A stretch of 64,000 nt of DNA from Chlamydomonas sphaeroides (lineage: Eukaryota > Chlorophyta > Chlorophyceae > Chlamydomonadales > Chlamydomonadaceae): contig BDDC01000323.1 of NCBI GenBank assembly GCA_001662425.1, positions 2,796 through 66,795 on the forward strand, written 5' to 3'. Below, in pieces: positions 42,784 to 54,200 of the stretch (within the stretch, counting starts at the first letter, position 1; each line of letters begins with the position of its first letter). Position numbers and translations under genes: made by a program. The notes below the pieces were generated by a model, which saw only the letters and a list, made by a program, of their open reading frames with translations, did not search any database and was not told the DNA's origin.

Positions 42784-45700
42784 ATGGGCGCTGTTCACGG
42801 TGGCGACTACGGGCAGCCCGCGTCCAGCGAGCCCGGGTTGAAGCTGCGCATGGCCGCCAGCGCCAGCACCAGCACCTCCAGCGCCGGCTCCACAGCGGCG
42901 GCGGTCGCCGCGGGGCCACCGGGCGCCGTTGGGCATGCCTCGTCGTCGCCGGCGCGCGAGCGGGGTATCTTGCTGGCGGACATAGCCATGGTGCTCTGCC
43001 AGCTGCTTTTGTTTGTAAATCATTTCCGCCGCCTCTTGGACGTCGCCCACTGCGACGGCCAGGCCCTCGGCATCAGCGCCGAAGGCGCGCTGGCGGCCTA
43101 CCCCTGCGGCGCCCACACGGCGGCCCGCATCGAGTTTCTCGTTTACCGCGCCCCAGCCACGCTGGCAGCTACCTTCGCCCTGCCGCTGGGCGAGCTGTGG
43201 GTGCCGCTCGTCAGCAGCGTCATCCTGCTGCAGCTCTTCGCCATCCTGCTGTTGCCGCGGGCCGTGTACCTGACTTCGTGCCGCCGTGCCTGCATGGTGC
43301 TGGTGGGGCTGCTGCCTAAGGCCGTCAGCCTGTTCAGCTTCATCGCGTTCCCGGCCGCGCTGCCGAGCACCTACTTCAGCACGTACCTGCCCCTGGAGGG
43401 AGCCATCACGGTCTGGCAGCAGGTGATCTACAATGTGAGCTTTGGGCCGCGGAACGGGGGCTTGGGTCCTGCCGCAGCCGCAAGAGCAATTGTACCGCAC
43501 CGCACGCACCTCTCCCGCACCTCTCCACCCGTTCCTCCCTCCGCCTTACCCGCAGTATCCCTTCTGGCCCGGCATGGTTGTGCTGCTGGCACACTGCCTG
43601 CTGTCAACCGCCATCTGCGTCCTGGTGGGCAGCTCTGCAGCCGGCGCGCAGCTCTTCAACGCGCCATGGGTGCTGGCCCAGACCTACGGCTGCGCCGCCC
43701 TGGCAGCTGCCGTCTCGCTGCAGCAGCACCCTGCCGCGGCGCGCTGGCTGCGCAGCCAGCTGGCCGGCCGCCGCGGCGTGCCCGTCGCGGCGCCGGCCGC
43801 CACGCCCGGCACCACCCGCGCAAGCGGCGGCGGCAGCGGCTGCGCTGGGCTGCTGCGCACCGCCGCCAGCAGACTGCTGTCCTCAACGCGCTCGGCTGGG
43901 TCCACATCGGACCGGGCCAGCCTGACCTGGTCCGCCTCTTGGTCGTCCCTGTCGATCTCCTCGAGCGCCTCCTCCCAGGCGCCCAGCGCTCCAGGCAGCG
44001 GCAACAACAGCAACGCCGCAAGCCTCGCCAAGGCCGCCGCGCTCGTCATCGACTCGGGCAGCGGCGGCCAGCCGGCCTCCGCCGCAGCTCAGCCGCCCAT
44101 GGGTCATGACGCCGAGCTGCCACCCGCTGCGCAGCCGCGGCCGGCGGCTGCGCAGCAGTCGCTGCCGCGGTACAAGCCCCTGCCGCAGCACCTGGCGCCG
44201 CAGCCCCAGCCGGACCCGTCCCTGCGGTCGCCTCTACTGCAGCTGCAGCAGCAGATGCACATGCAGCTGTCGGCGTCGCAGATTGCGGCATCTGCGGCGG
44301 CCGCCGCCACGGTGCCGCGCCCGGCGCCCAGGGCACATGCCCCTGCGCCGCAGTCGTACCGCTCGCCGGCCAGCGGATCGGCCGCGCCCAAGCCCGCAAT
44401 GCCTGGGCCGCCCCACTCGGGGGCCTTTTCGCTCAAGCAGCCCACTGGCCTCAGCAAGTGGACTATCGTGGAGGATCAGGAGTTCCAGGCGCCGTCCGCG
44501 TCGCTGGCGGTGACCGGCTCCCTGGCCGCTATCAGCAGCATGACGGCGCGCAGCGGCCGGTTTGCGCGCTACAGGTCCCGGGTGAGGCCGGACCGCATTG
44601 CTTGAGGTTGGGCCACGGGGGCGCCATGGTCCAGCCACCGCGCAGCGATGCTGTGCTGCTGCGGCCACGCTGCCATCCGCCCGACCGCCCATGTGCGTCC
44701 TGTGGCTGCTGTGGCTGCTGTGTCTGCTGTGTCTGCTGTGGCTGCTGTGGCTGCTGTGTCTGCTGTGGCTGCTGGGTGGCTGTTGACGCGCTGTGCCCAC
44801 GTGCGCCCTGCCCATCCCGCACCCCGCACCTCACAGGCCCCGCCGCAGCGCGTGTACATGAAGATCCCCTGGGCCGAGCCCGAGCAGCTCCCCTCCAACT
44901 TCCTGGAGCGCCTGAACATGGCCCTCAGCGAGGGCGTCGACTGCATGGCCGTCGGCGTCGCCGCGCGCGCCGGCTGCATCGAGCTGGTCTTTGACGTCGT
45001 GCCCGACCGCGCTGCCGGCGCCGGCGGCGGCGCGCCCGTCTTTGACAGCGCGCGCAACTACCTGGCTGGCCTGGCGCTCGCTGGCGAGGCCGGCGGGATT
45101 GGCCCCGCCGCGCCCAACGCCGCCGCCCAGCAGGCGTACCTCCTGCACCACCAGCAGGCCATGGCGCAGCACGCGGGCTGGAGCATGATCAGCGCGAGCG
45201 CGGCCGGCGATGGCGAGGTGGCCGGCGGCGACGCCGGCCCCGGCCTGGCGGCGCTGGCGGCGGCGGGCTCGGCGGCGGGCGGCTCGCTGCTGGAGAGCCA
45301 CAGCGCGCTGGAGGCGGCGGTGCTGTCGGGGCTGCTGGCGGACGCGGACCCGGCCTCGTGGATCGATGCGCTGCACCTGCAGCCGCCGCCGGGTGCCGAG
45401 GTGCTGACGCAGGCGTGCGGCAGGTGCGAGCGATGTGGTGGGCTGCGAGCTGGTCGCGCCGGGGCCGGCAGGGATGCGGCTGGATGGGGCCGGTGACCGG
45501 ACGAATGCAAGGTAGCTTGCTGGAGTTCGCGTGTCGGGACTAATGTGCACTCCGTCCTGCTGCCCACCAGGGTGTGGATCAGCCGCTGGGACCACCAGCG
45601 CCGGCAGTGGGTGCCGGAGAAGGCCGGCGGCATCAAGCCCTCGGAGCTGCCGCGCATCACCTCCCTCGAGCCGCCCTGCATCCTCCTGCCGCCAGCGGCC

Positions 45701-48700
45701 ACGGCCGCCAAGGCCTCGGCCGCCAACCCCAGCGTGCGCCTCACCGTCACAAACGCAGACAGCGCGCCGGCCTTCTCCGCGCGCACGCGCGGCCGCTATC
45801 TGCCCGTGCTCGCGCACGGCCCGCAGCACCAGCGCGTCAGCGCTGACGGCGGCGGTGCGGCTGCGAAGCGCGGCGACGACAGCAGCGGCGCTCCGTCGTC
45901 GGAGCCGCTGGCCACGCTGCGTGGCGCGGCGCAGATCGGCGCGGCGTTTGGCTCGAGGGCCGACCGCGGCGGCGCCGCTGGCGCGGCCGACGACAGCGCC
46001 TTCCAGCAGGAGGCCGCGGCGGGGCCAGCGACGGTGGTGCTGGAGCTGCCGGCGGGGCTGCCGCACAACGGCCTGGTCGTGCTCGAGTGCAAGGTGCGGC
46101 GCGGGGCTGCTGGGGAGGCGTGGGGGCGGCGAGCTCGCGGCGTCGGGGTGGGCAGGCTGGGATTGGCACGCGCGGGGGACTGGCGCGGGCAGAGGATCGG
46201 GGCGCGCCGGGCCCAGCCGCGAGAATGGTCCGCTCCGTGTTGCGCCCGGGCCCGAGCTCGTGTGGTACTTGCGCACCTAGGCAGCCGTGGCCCAGCCCCA
46301 GCTGGTGCATCTCCTTTCACGTGCCTCACGCACCCCGAAACGCTGCCGCAGGTGGGCAAGCTGCTGTCCAACTGGCGACCCATCATTGTGACCGACGACG
46401 CCGCGCTCGCGGCGGAGCTGGCCACGCTGGCGGTGCCGCCCGCCGGCGCGGCAGCGGCCGAAGCCGAGTCCTGTGACGACCTCCTCACCGACCTCGGCCT
46501 CTGGCTCGACTTCCTGGAGGTCCTGGGCCTGAGCGGAGCCAGCGACGCTGCGGCCGGCGGCGAGCCCGCCCGCGCGCCCGGCTCGTTGGACTTCGGGTCG
46601 GGCCTGGCGGAGCTGTACGGCACGGAGCGCTACCGCGCACACATGGCCGGACTGGCGGTGACCCTGCTGGAGTTTGCGGTCGACCGTGGCTGGTGAGTGG
46701 CGTTGTGCGGTCACCAAGGGCGCTCGCGCGCTGCCGCTGCCGCTGCCTGCGGCTCTCGCGACATCGGCGCATCATAGCCTGCGCCGCTTCCTCGCCGCAG
46801 CGCCCAAACGCGCTGCCGTGCCCTGTGCTGACCCACAGGACGCACACCGCCGGCATGCTGGTGTCGCAGCTGCTGTCGGCCGGCGTGTCCTGGACCGAGC
46901 TGCTCGGCCGCTGCAGCGGCGGCCTGACGCTGCTGCACCGCGCCGTGCGCAGCGGCAGCAGCGACATGGTCGCGCTCGTGGTCGGGCTGGGCGAGGCGCG
47001 CGGCACGCCCTTCGATTGGCAGGTGGGTCACGGCAGCCGGCCATCGCGGTCTCTGGTTGAAAATCGTTTTGCGAGCGTCAGCGGCAGCCATCGTGTCGGC
47101 CGGTTGCGCTCCTCTCGGCTTGACTGAGTCGGCTCCCGCTTGGGATCCTGCCCCGACCGCAGGCCGCTAGCGTCGGCGACGACGCCGACGCCGAGGGCAT
47201 CACGCCGCTGCACCTGGCGGCGGCGCTGCCCGACGGCGGCCGCCTAGCCGAGCGCATTCTGTCCGAGTACGAGGCCGCCTGCCAGCTGTGGTCCTCCGCC
47301 CTCGACTCGCACGGCCTGCGGCCCATGGACTGCGCGCGCGCCTCCGGCCACACGCACCTCGTGCAGGACTCGTGGATGGGCTTCCTCGGCAGCGGGGCCG
47401 GCGGCGGCGGCGCCGCTGAGCTGACGGTCCGGCAGATCGCGCTGTCAAGTACCACGGTCCGCGGCGGCGGGATGACCTCGGCGGCGAACCCCAGCGCGCC
47501 GGGCCGCCACGGTCCGGCGGCCGGGTCGCCGCTGTCGGGCTTGGCTGGCGCCGCGGCCGCGGCCCCGCGCACGGCGTACTTGCCTGGCACCTTGGCACCT
47601 GCCGGGTCCTCGCGCATGGTAGCGGGCGTCCCCGCTACACCGCCAACGGCCGCTTCGGCGCAGTCTCAGACCGCGAAGTCTCGGCTCGAGATGTACGAGG
47701 CGCTGCGGCGGCGGCGCGGCTCGCTGCTCGGAGGCCTGGCGCTGGCGCTGGCGGCGCCGCTGCTGGCGGGCGCAGCCTCGGAGAGCGCCTACGTGCGTTC
47801 CGTTGGGACCCGCTACGTGCACTGGAGCTGCGGGTACCTGGTCTACCAGGTGCGGCTGAGTTGCTCGCGGTGGGCTTGGCTGCCGGAGGAGGGCTGCGTA
47901 GTCGGCAGCAGCTTGAGGGGCATGTATGTTTGGTGTTACGAATGCGTGGGCGATCTCCGAACCAGATGCTCGGGCCCATATGGCTGCAGCAACCGGCCCA
48001 GCCGGGGCCCAGCGGCATTGCGCCACCTGAGTCTGCCCCCCGGACCCCCGGCGCCGCCGTGCAGGTGTCCATCGTGGCTGCCGTGGCGGGCCGCATGGTC
48101 AAGGAACTGCGAGCCCACGAGATGGTTGGCATGCTCATCTACTCGTCGCCGCACGCCGTCTCGGCCGCGCTGCTGTGCCTGAACTACGCCTCCTGGCTGG
48201 CGCGCCGCGAGGCGCTGTGCGTGCTGGTGACGCTCACGCGCACCGCCGCCAAGCTGCTGCCGGTGCTGGGGCTGCTGCCGTACCCGCACTCGTCCAAGAC
48301 GTACATGGCCTGGGGCATGGTGCGTGCCCGTGCCCGTGCCGGTGCCATGCTGCCTGCCAGCACACACCGCAGCGCTTTGTAGTGGGCTGGCTGCGGGCGG
48401 CATGCTCCTTGACCCGCGCCCCTGCAACTTTAGTGGTCGCCCCGGAACCTGCTACTGCCCGTTCCCGGCCGACGCCCGTGAATTGTCCGCGTCGCTTACT
48501 GCTGTCCCCTGCACTCTCACCTCTGTCCCTCGTCTGGCTGCCTGTGCAGGACCTGATGTTGGAGGGTGTAGTGCCCGCCTGCTTTGAGCACATCCGCGCG
48601 CCCATCGTGCTGCCGTTGCGCGCGCTCGAAGGCATCGCCACGGGCCTGCTGTACCACCGCCTGGGGGTCATGGCCTCGCTGCCCGCCTCGCTGGCCTATG

Positions 48701-48903
48701 CCCTGGCCTGGACGCTGGGCAGCGGCATGCTGACGGTGCTGCTGGACATGCGGCACCGGCAGCTGGGCCTCGGCAGCGGTGCCGGCGGCTCGGAGCCGGC
48801 GCAGGCAGAGGCGTGCGGCGCGAGCGGCGCATCGGTGGCAAGCCGCGGCGCCCACGGCTGGGGGCTGCGCGGCGCGGCCGCAGCGGGCAAGAAGCTAGAC
48901 TGA
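42784..48903 (+). CDS. Large multi-pass membrane protein with ankyrin repeats, SPL C-terminus-like, no SBP domain
   Basis: Nine exons: 42784-43434, 43556-44581, 44837-45423, 45571-46093, 46352-46692, 46839-47022, 47163-47849, 48065-48319, 48550-48903; phases agree, 1,535 residues. An ATG at 42418 is in frame and would add 122 residues. Residues about 60-300 hold several hydrophobic segments (LLADIAMVLCQLLLFVNHF, WVPLVSSVILLQLFAILLL, MVVLLAHCLLSTAICVLVG). Then a Ser/Ala/Gln-rich linker, a conserved block QRVYMKIPWAEPEQLPSNFL ... GCIELVFDVV, a second ending KLLSNWRPIIVTDD, ankyrin-type repeats (GGLTLLHRAVRSGSSDMVAL; GITPLHLAAALPDG; GLRPMDCARASGHTHLV), and more hydrophobic segments after residue about 1290. 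Block order resembles the C-terminal half of large SBP/SPL proteins (SPL1/12, CRR1), but I see no SBP zinc finger. Function unknown; family link is inference. Confidence 0.75.
44700..44776 (+). repeat. CTG/TGTGGCTGC minisatellite in intron
   Basis: Nine-base units of the type CTGTGGCTG / CTGTGTCTG repeat through the intron 44582-44836 of the membrane-protein gene. Confidence 0.8.
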
Positions 48904-51203
48904 AGCGTCAATGGGGTGGAGTTTTGCAGGACTGCGGCATGTTATGTGGAATCCAACGTCAGCTGAGACGGCGTGTTCCGCCTGCGCATCCCAAGCGCCG
49001 TCGGGGGGAACAAGCAGCGCGTTGTGTGCGTGTGGCTGGCCTCAGGGGCGAAGGACGTCGCTCCGCGGGCCAGGGCCGCCCTGGCCCGGCCCGAGGGCAG
49101 CAGTGTGGGTGTGAAATGTACGGCAAGGGCCAAACATGCGCAAGTACGACATGAGCACGTTTAGGCATGGGCGCACGCAGGTCTCCGCATAAGCTGGATG
49201 GGCGGAGGGGCCAGGGCGCGGGCTCTTTATGCGCCTGCGACCGCAGTGCCGATGCTTGCAGCTGGATAGGCATAGCCTGGGTTATGGTTGTGCACATAGT
49301 GGCGCGCCTTTTGGCGGGCCGCGGCTGGATGCAGGGCCCCGCCCATGAACGCTTTCTGGCAAGCGCGGAACCAGGCGTGCGCGCTGAGAGCGCGTCGCCC
49401 GCATCCGCCACGGAACTGTTTCTGCGGGGCTTGGAGCCGAGGCATGGGCAGCAGTGCTGCCTTGCAGGGAGCGCCCCATTGCTCCTCGGCCGCTGCCCTG
49501 CCCTATGATAGGAGGCCCGCGCCTATGTGGCCCGCCGACCGTCGTCATTACGCATGCGTTGGCTTTTGGGCACGTATGCGGCAAGGTGCATATGTGGTTG
49601 TCAGGAACGTACGTCTTGTGCACCCTCAGCCGCTAGGGAGCGCGTGTTGCGGTTTCGCTGGATGCTGGCGCGGGTGCCACGTTTGCGGCGTACATGGATG
49701 GGGTGATATATGGTTTGCCCACAAGAAGCGAACGGGCCGGTCGTCGGCTCTTTGCGCGCCGTGCCACACCTATGCCCTCATTGCATTGGCTTTGTTTCTG
49801 CTGCGGGCGCCTTCGCTCATTGGCAAAATAACCTCGGCGGCCCATTCGGAAGCAGGCCTCTGTCAACAAACGTGTCTGGAGCAGAGCGGCAGTCGGTCTC
49901 CCTTGCGTTCCCCTGCGTGCTAATTTGCTTTGCTGCTATCAACGTTTCCGTAGCAACCAGCATGCCACGCGCCCCTGGCGCCTGTGCATGTGCGTCACGT
50001 GTGTGTCGAGCTGTGCGAGCTGCAGAGATGCTCACGGGAGGGGGACGCTGCCGTGTGCGTTTGGGCCCTGTGCCCCTTCCTTGGCCGGCGCACCAGTGCC
50101 GCTCAGTGCGGCTGGTTGAACGAATAAAGGGTGTAAGCTACAACTGTCCCAACTACCACCACACGGCCAATCCTGCTGCCAGGCGGCTGCCGTCAGGCAG
50201 CAGCACGCACGCCCTCCTGGTGTGTCATGGAGTGAAGGAGGTCCGATGCTGTGGCGCAGCGCACGCATCGGCCTTGCGCAGACCCTTTATTGGCAACGCG
50301 CCAGGCGCCTGGCATGGGAGTTTCAGTCGCGCATCCACAATCCTGGGGAAGACACGTGGCCCAGTCGCTGTGGCAAGCCTCAGCCAGGCCTGCCGCACTG
50401 TATGTCGGCTGCCACAGCACCCCCTTGCGAGTTGCGACATTAAGCACTCGAGATGGTTCAGGCCAGGAGGCCTCCTGGTTCAGGCTAAGGCCATTGACGC
50501 TAAGACCGCTGCAAGATCCTGGCAGCCGGCAATGGCCGGCCGCACACGAGCTGTCACGTGTTCCGCCGGATGGCAGGGCCCTCGCTGATGGCAGGGGCCC
50601 AGGCAAGACGCCGTTGCACGTTACATTGGCACGCTTCCCCAATTGCCAGCCTGGATAAGAATGTAGCTTTATGAAGGGTTGACGTCATTAGACGCGAAGT
50701 TCACTCGACCAAGGCGGCCCCGCCGTCCAAGCGGAGGCGCCGCGCCTGACGCCCGGATTACCGCCCGCGCTAGCACGGGATGTATGAATCTTTCCACGAG
50801 CAAGCGGTCGGACATGCAGGGGACACGCGCACACATTGCTAAAGCCGCATGGCGCAGCTAGTTAGGAAGCATATGTCATGTGTTGCACTGCACATACACC
50901 GTTAGAACATACCACCGTACACGGCACTTGATTCAGTGCCACGCGGTGCAATTGCATCGCTAGCCGAACCCCCATCACACCTTTGCACCGAGCCACCTCA
51001 AACACAGATTGACGCGCATGCTATGCTGTGAAAGCGATCTCCAAAAGTTTGATGTTGCAATGCCAAGCCCCGCCATGGCGGCGGGGGCAAGGGGCGCCAC
51101 GCTGGTGGCCGGATGATTCGTGCACAGACGCGGGAGGTTGGGCGCATGAATGATGGACGAATGGCGAGGGAATGCCCCGCAGACGTGATGTTGGAGAAGC
51201 TAA
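48904..51203. other. Convergent intergenic region
   Basis: Tail-to-tail spacer of 2.3 kb between the membrane protein (+) and the extensin-type protein (-). A TGTAA at about 50132-50136 (+) is far from the left gene's stop; TTACA at 50621-50625 gives a TGTAA on the minus strand about 580 nt after the right gene's stop. No exon with family features was found. Confidence 0.45.
50621..50625 (-). terminator. TGTAA polyadenylation signal, extensin-stalk gene
   Basis: TGTAA on the minus strand about 580 nt downstream of the stop at 51204. Confidence 0.35.
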
Positions 51204-54200
51204 TCAAGCAATGGCCTCCCTATCGCGACGGCTGCCGAGGGCAGCGCCGAGCTCCGCGGCGGCGCGCGTGGGCTCGGGGCTGTGCGGGGCACTCGCAGGG
51301 CGCCCATCCTCGGCGGCCCTCGCGGGCTCTGCTGGCGCATTGGCAGCGCCGCTATCTACTCCAACGCTGGCGGGCTCAGCCGCCTCGGGGGCACCGCCAG
51401 AGCCGCCGGCTGCAGCAGCGGTGACGGCCTCAGCCGCCTCGGGGGCACTGCCAGAGCCGCCGACCGTAGCAGCGGTGACAGCCTCAGCCGCCTCGGGGGC
51501 ACCGCCAGAGCCGCCGACCGTAGCAGCGGTGACGGCCTCAGCCGCATCCGCAGCGTCGGGCGGGTTGCTGTCTGCAGCGGCAGTCTTAGGCTTGAAGAAT
51601 CGTGTGAAGCGCGTCCAAATGGGCTCCGGCTGGGGCGGCGCCTCAGGCGCCTCCGTAGCGGCGGCCTCCACCGCGGCGCCCTCAGGCGCAGGCGCGTCCG
51701 CAGCCCCGGCGGGGCCGGCCCCCTCAGCGGCGGCTGCGGCCCCAGGCGCATCCGCGCCGGCAGCGCCGGCCTCCGCAGCGGCCGCTGCAGCCTCAGGCGA
51801 GGCAGGGGCGGCGGCGGCATCGCCCTCCGCGGCGGCGGCCTTGGGCTTGAACATCCGTGTGAATCGCGCCCACACCGTCTCTGGAGCGGGTGCGGGCTCG
51901 GCCGCGCCCGGAGGGTTGGCAGGGTCGCCCTCCGCAGCTGCGCCCGTGGCCTCGGGCCCGCCCGCAGCGCCGCCCTCCGCGGCGCCGGCCACGCGCTCCG
52001 GCGCGTCTGGGCCAGCGCCGCGCATGGCCGCCGCGTCCGCGCTGCTAGACCGCTGGGGCGCGGCAGGGTCGGCGACGGCGTCGCTGTGCTCCACGGCGGC
52101 GCTGCGGGGCCTCATGCGTCGGATCCATTTGGTCCAGGGCCGCTCGGGGCGGCCACCTGTCTCGGCCTCGGCGCCCATGCCATCCTCGGGGTCGCCCTCG
52201 GCTGCATAGGTCCCGGCTGCGGGGGTCAGCCGCTGCCGCTTGCGACGGACCACGACAATGGCGATGGCGACGGCGATGGCTGTGGCAGCCAGGATGGCAA
52301 TGACGATGCCGGCGATGGCGCCGCCGCTGAGGCCGCCGGACTCCTCCGCCGGCTGCGGCTGCGCACCGGGAGGTGAGGGCGGCGGTGGGGACGAGACGGG
52401 GCCGATGACGGGGTCGAGCACTGGCGAGGCGCCGGGTTGCGGCGAGGGCGAGACCGTCGTGGTAGGCGTGGTGGCGGCTTGAATGACGGGCGCCACGACT
52501 TCTGGCATGGGAGGCGGCGGCCGGGCCCCGATGGTGGCCCTGCGGGTTGAGAATGGCAGCGGCGGGCAGGGACCACATGATGCTGCTGGCAAAGCGCGAG
52601 CCGCATACCCAGATCTGAGCGGGGCATTGCTGCCGTTGCGCGTCACCCTGCCGCCCGCGATCATGCCGTCCGGTGTGCATGCGAGCCACGCTTTCGACCG
52701 GCACTCACGCCAGGGTGGTGAAAGCGTTGAGAGAAATCGCGCCGCTGCCCAGCGCCGCCGCCGCCGCCGCAAGCGCAGTGGTGTCGGAGGCGGCCGACTT
52801 GGCGGCGCTCATGGCGGCTCGCATCGTGTCCAGGTTGACATTGCCGCCGATCGCCAGCACGTTCAAGATCGCAAGGACTTTGTTCATCTCGTTGGCGATG
52901 GCCGCGTTGGCGGCGGCGGCCGACGACGCGAGCGCGCTCAGCTCGGCCTGCATCGACTCGAAGCTCAGCTCCTGCAGCAGGCGGCGGCGCTGCTCCCGCC
53001 GCGCCTTCTTGGTGCCCACGAGCTGGCCCAGCATGCGCTTGTACACCAGCAGCACCTGCAGGCCAGCAGCACGACGGCGACCGACGGGTGTCAGGCCCCA
53101 GCAGAGAATGCGGAGGCTGCCGCGGCCATGTGCTGCGCAGCCAAACAACGCCGCACATCTCCCGAGACTCTCCGCAAACTCGGCCCCGCCGCCCAGGCCT
53201 CGGCCCGCCTCGTCCACCTGCTGGGTGGTGCCCAGCGTGCGTGCCGCCTGCCTGCTCGCCAGCGCAGCCCCAGCAGCGCTACGCCATGCCGCAGCAGCTG
53301 GGCACGCAGCAGCCAATCGGATCCCACCGGTCCAAGCCGCGCACCTCGTCCTTCTTGGTGGTCTCCAGTTGCGCGCCCGCGGCAAAGCGCTCCTCCAGCA
53401 GCGCAGCCACCGCCGTCAGCCCCGCCTGCGCCACCTTGGCCGGCGTGGTGGGCACCTTGGCGGCCTCCAGCTTGGGCAGCAGGAAGGCCATGCCCAGCAT
53501 CATGGACGACTGCGGGGAGCACACACAGGGCGTCGGGGGCACACCGGGTTTCGGGGCAAGCACGGCAGGGCGGCAGGGCGGCAGGTCGCGTGGCGAGTCG
53601 CACCACACGCGCGAGAGCAGGGAGGCACATCACATGACGCCGGCCGGCGCGCAGTGCACACACGCGTAGACACACGTCTGCTGGGGTTTGCCCTCGTGCA
53701 AAGCCCCAGCGGCGCGCGCGGCCCGGCGGCCCCCGCGTGCGCCCATGCGCCCGCCATCCCGCCAGCCCCCCAGCCCGGGCCGCGGCGCCGCAAGCTGCTT
53801 GCCACGCCTCGCCGCAGCGCCCCTCCCTCCCCCTGGGCCGACCGGCCGCACCTGCAGGCCTCCCAGCCCCATGGACAGCAGCGCGCCTCGCACGATGAGC
53901 AGCGACTTGGTGGACGTGTCCGTCTCCTCGGACCTGCGGCGAACGGTAGGGCGGGGCGGCGGCGGCGGCCGTGGGGCCAACATGCGGCGTCATGGCGTGT
54001 GCTGCGCACCACCGGACACAGCACGGGGGTGGCTAGCAACGCGGGGGCCATGCGTCCGCAGCCGGGTGCGGCCTGCCGCCGCGGCCGAGCCGTGTAGCCC
54101 GGGCGCCGCAATGTCGGGGCATGTGGTGATAGCGCAGCCCGCCGTACCCGTAGTAGTAGTAGTCGAAGCTGACCAGGCCCTCGGTGACAGAGGCGGGGAA

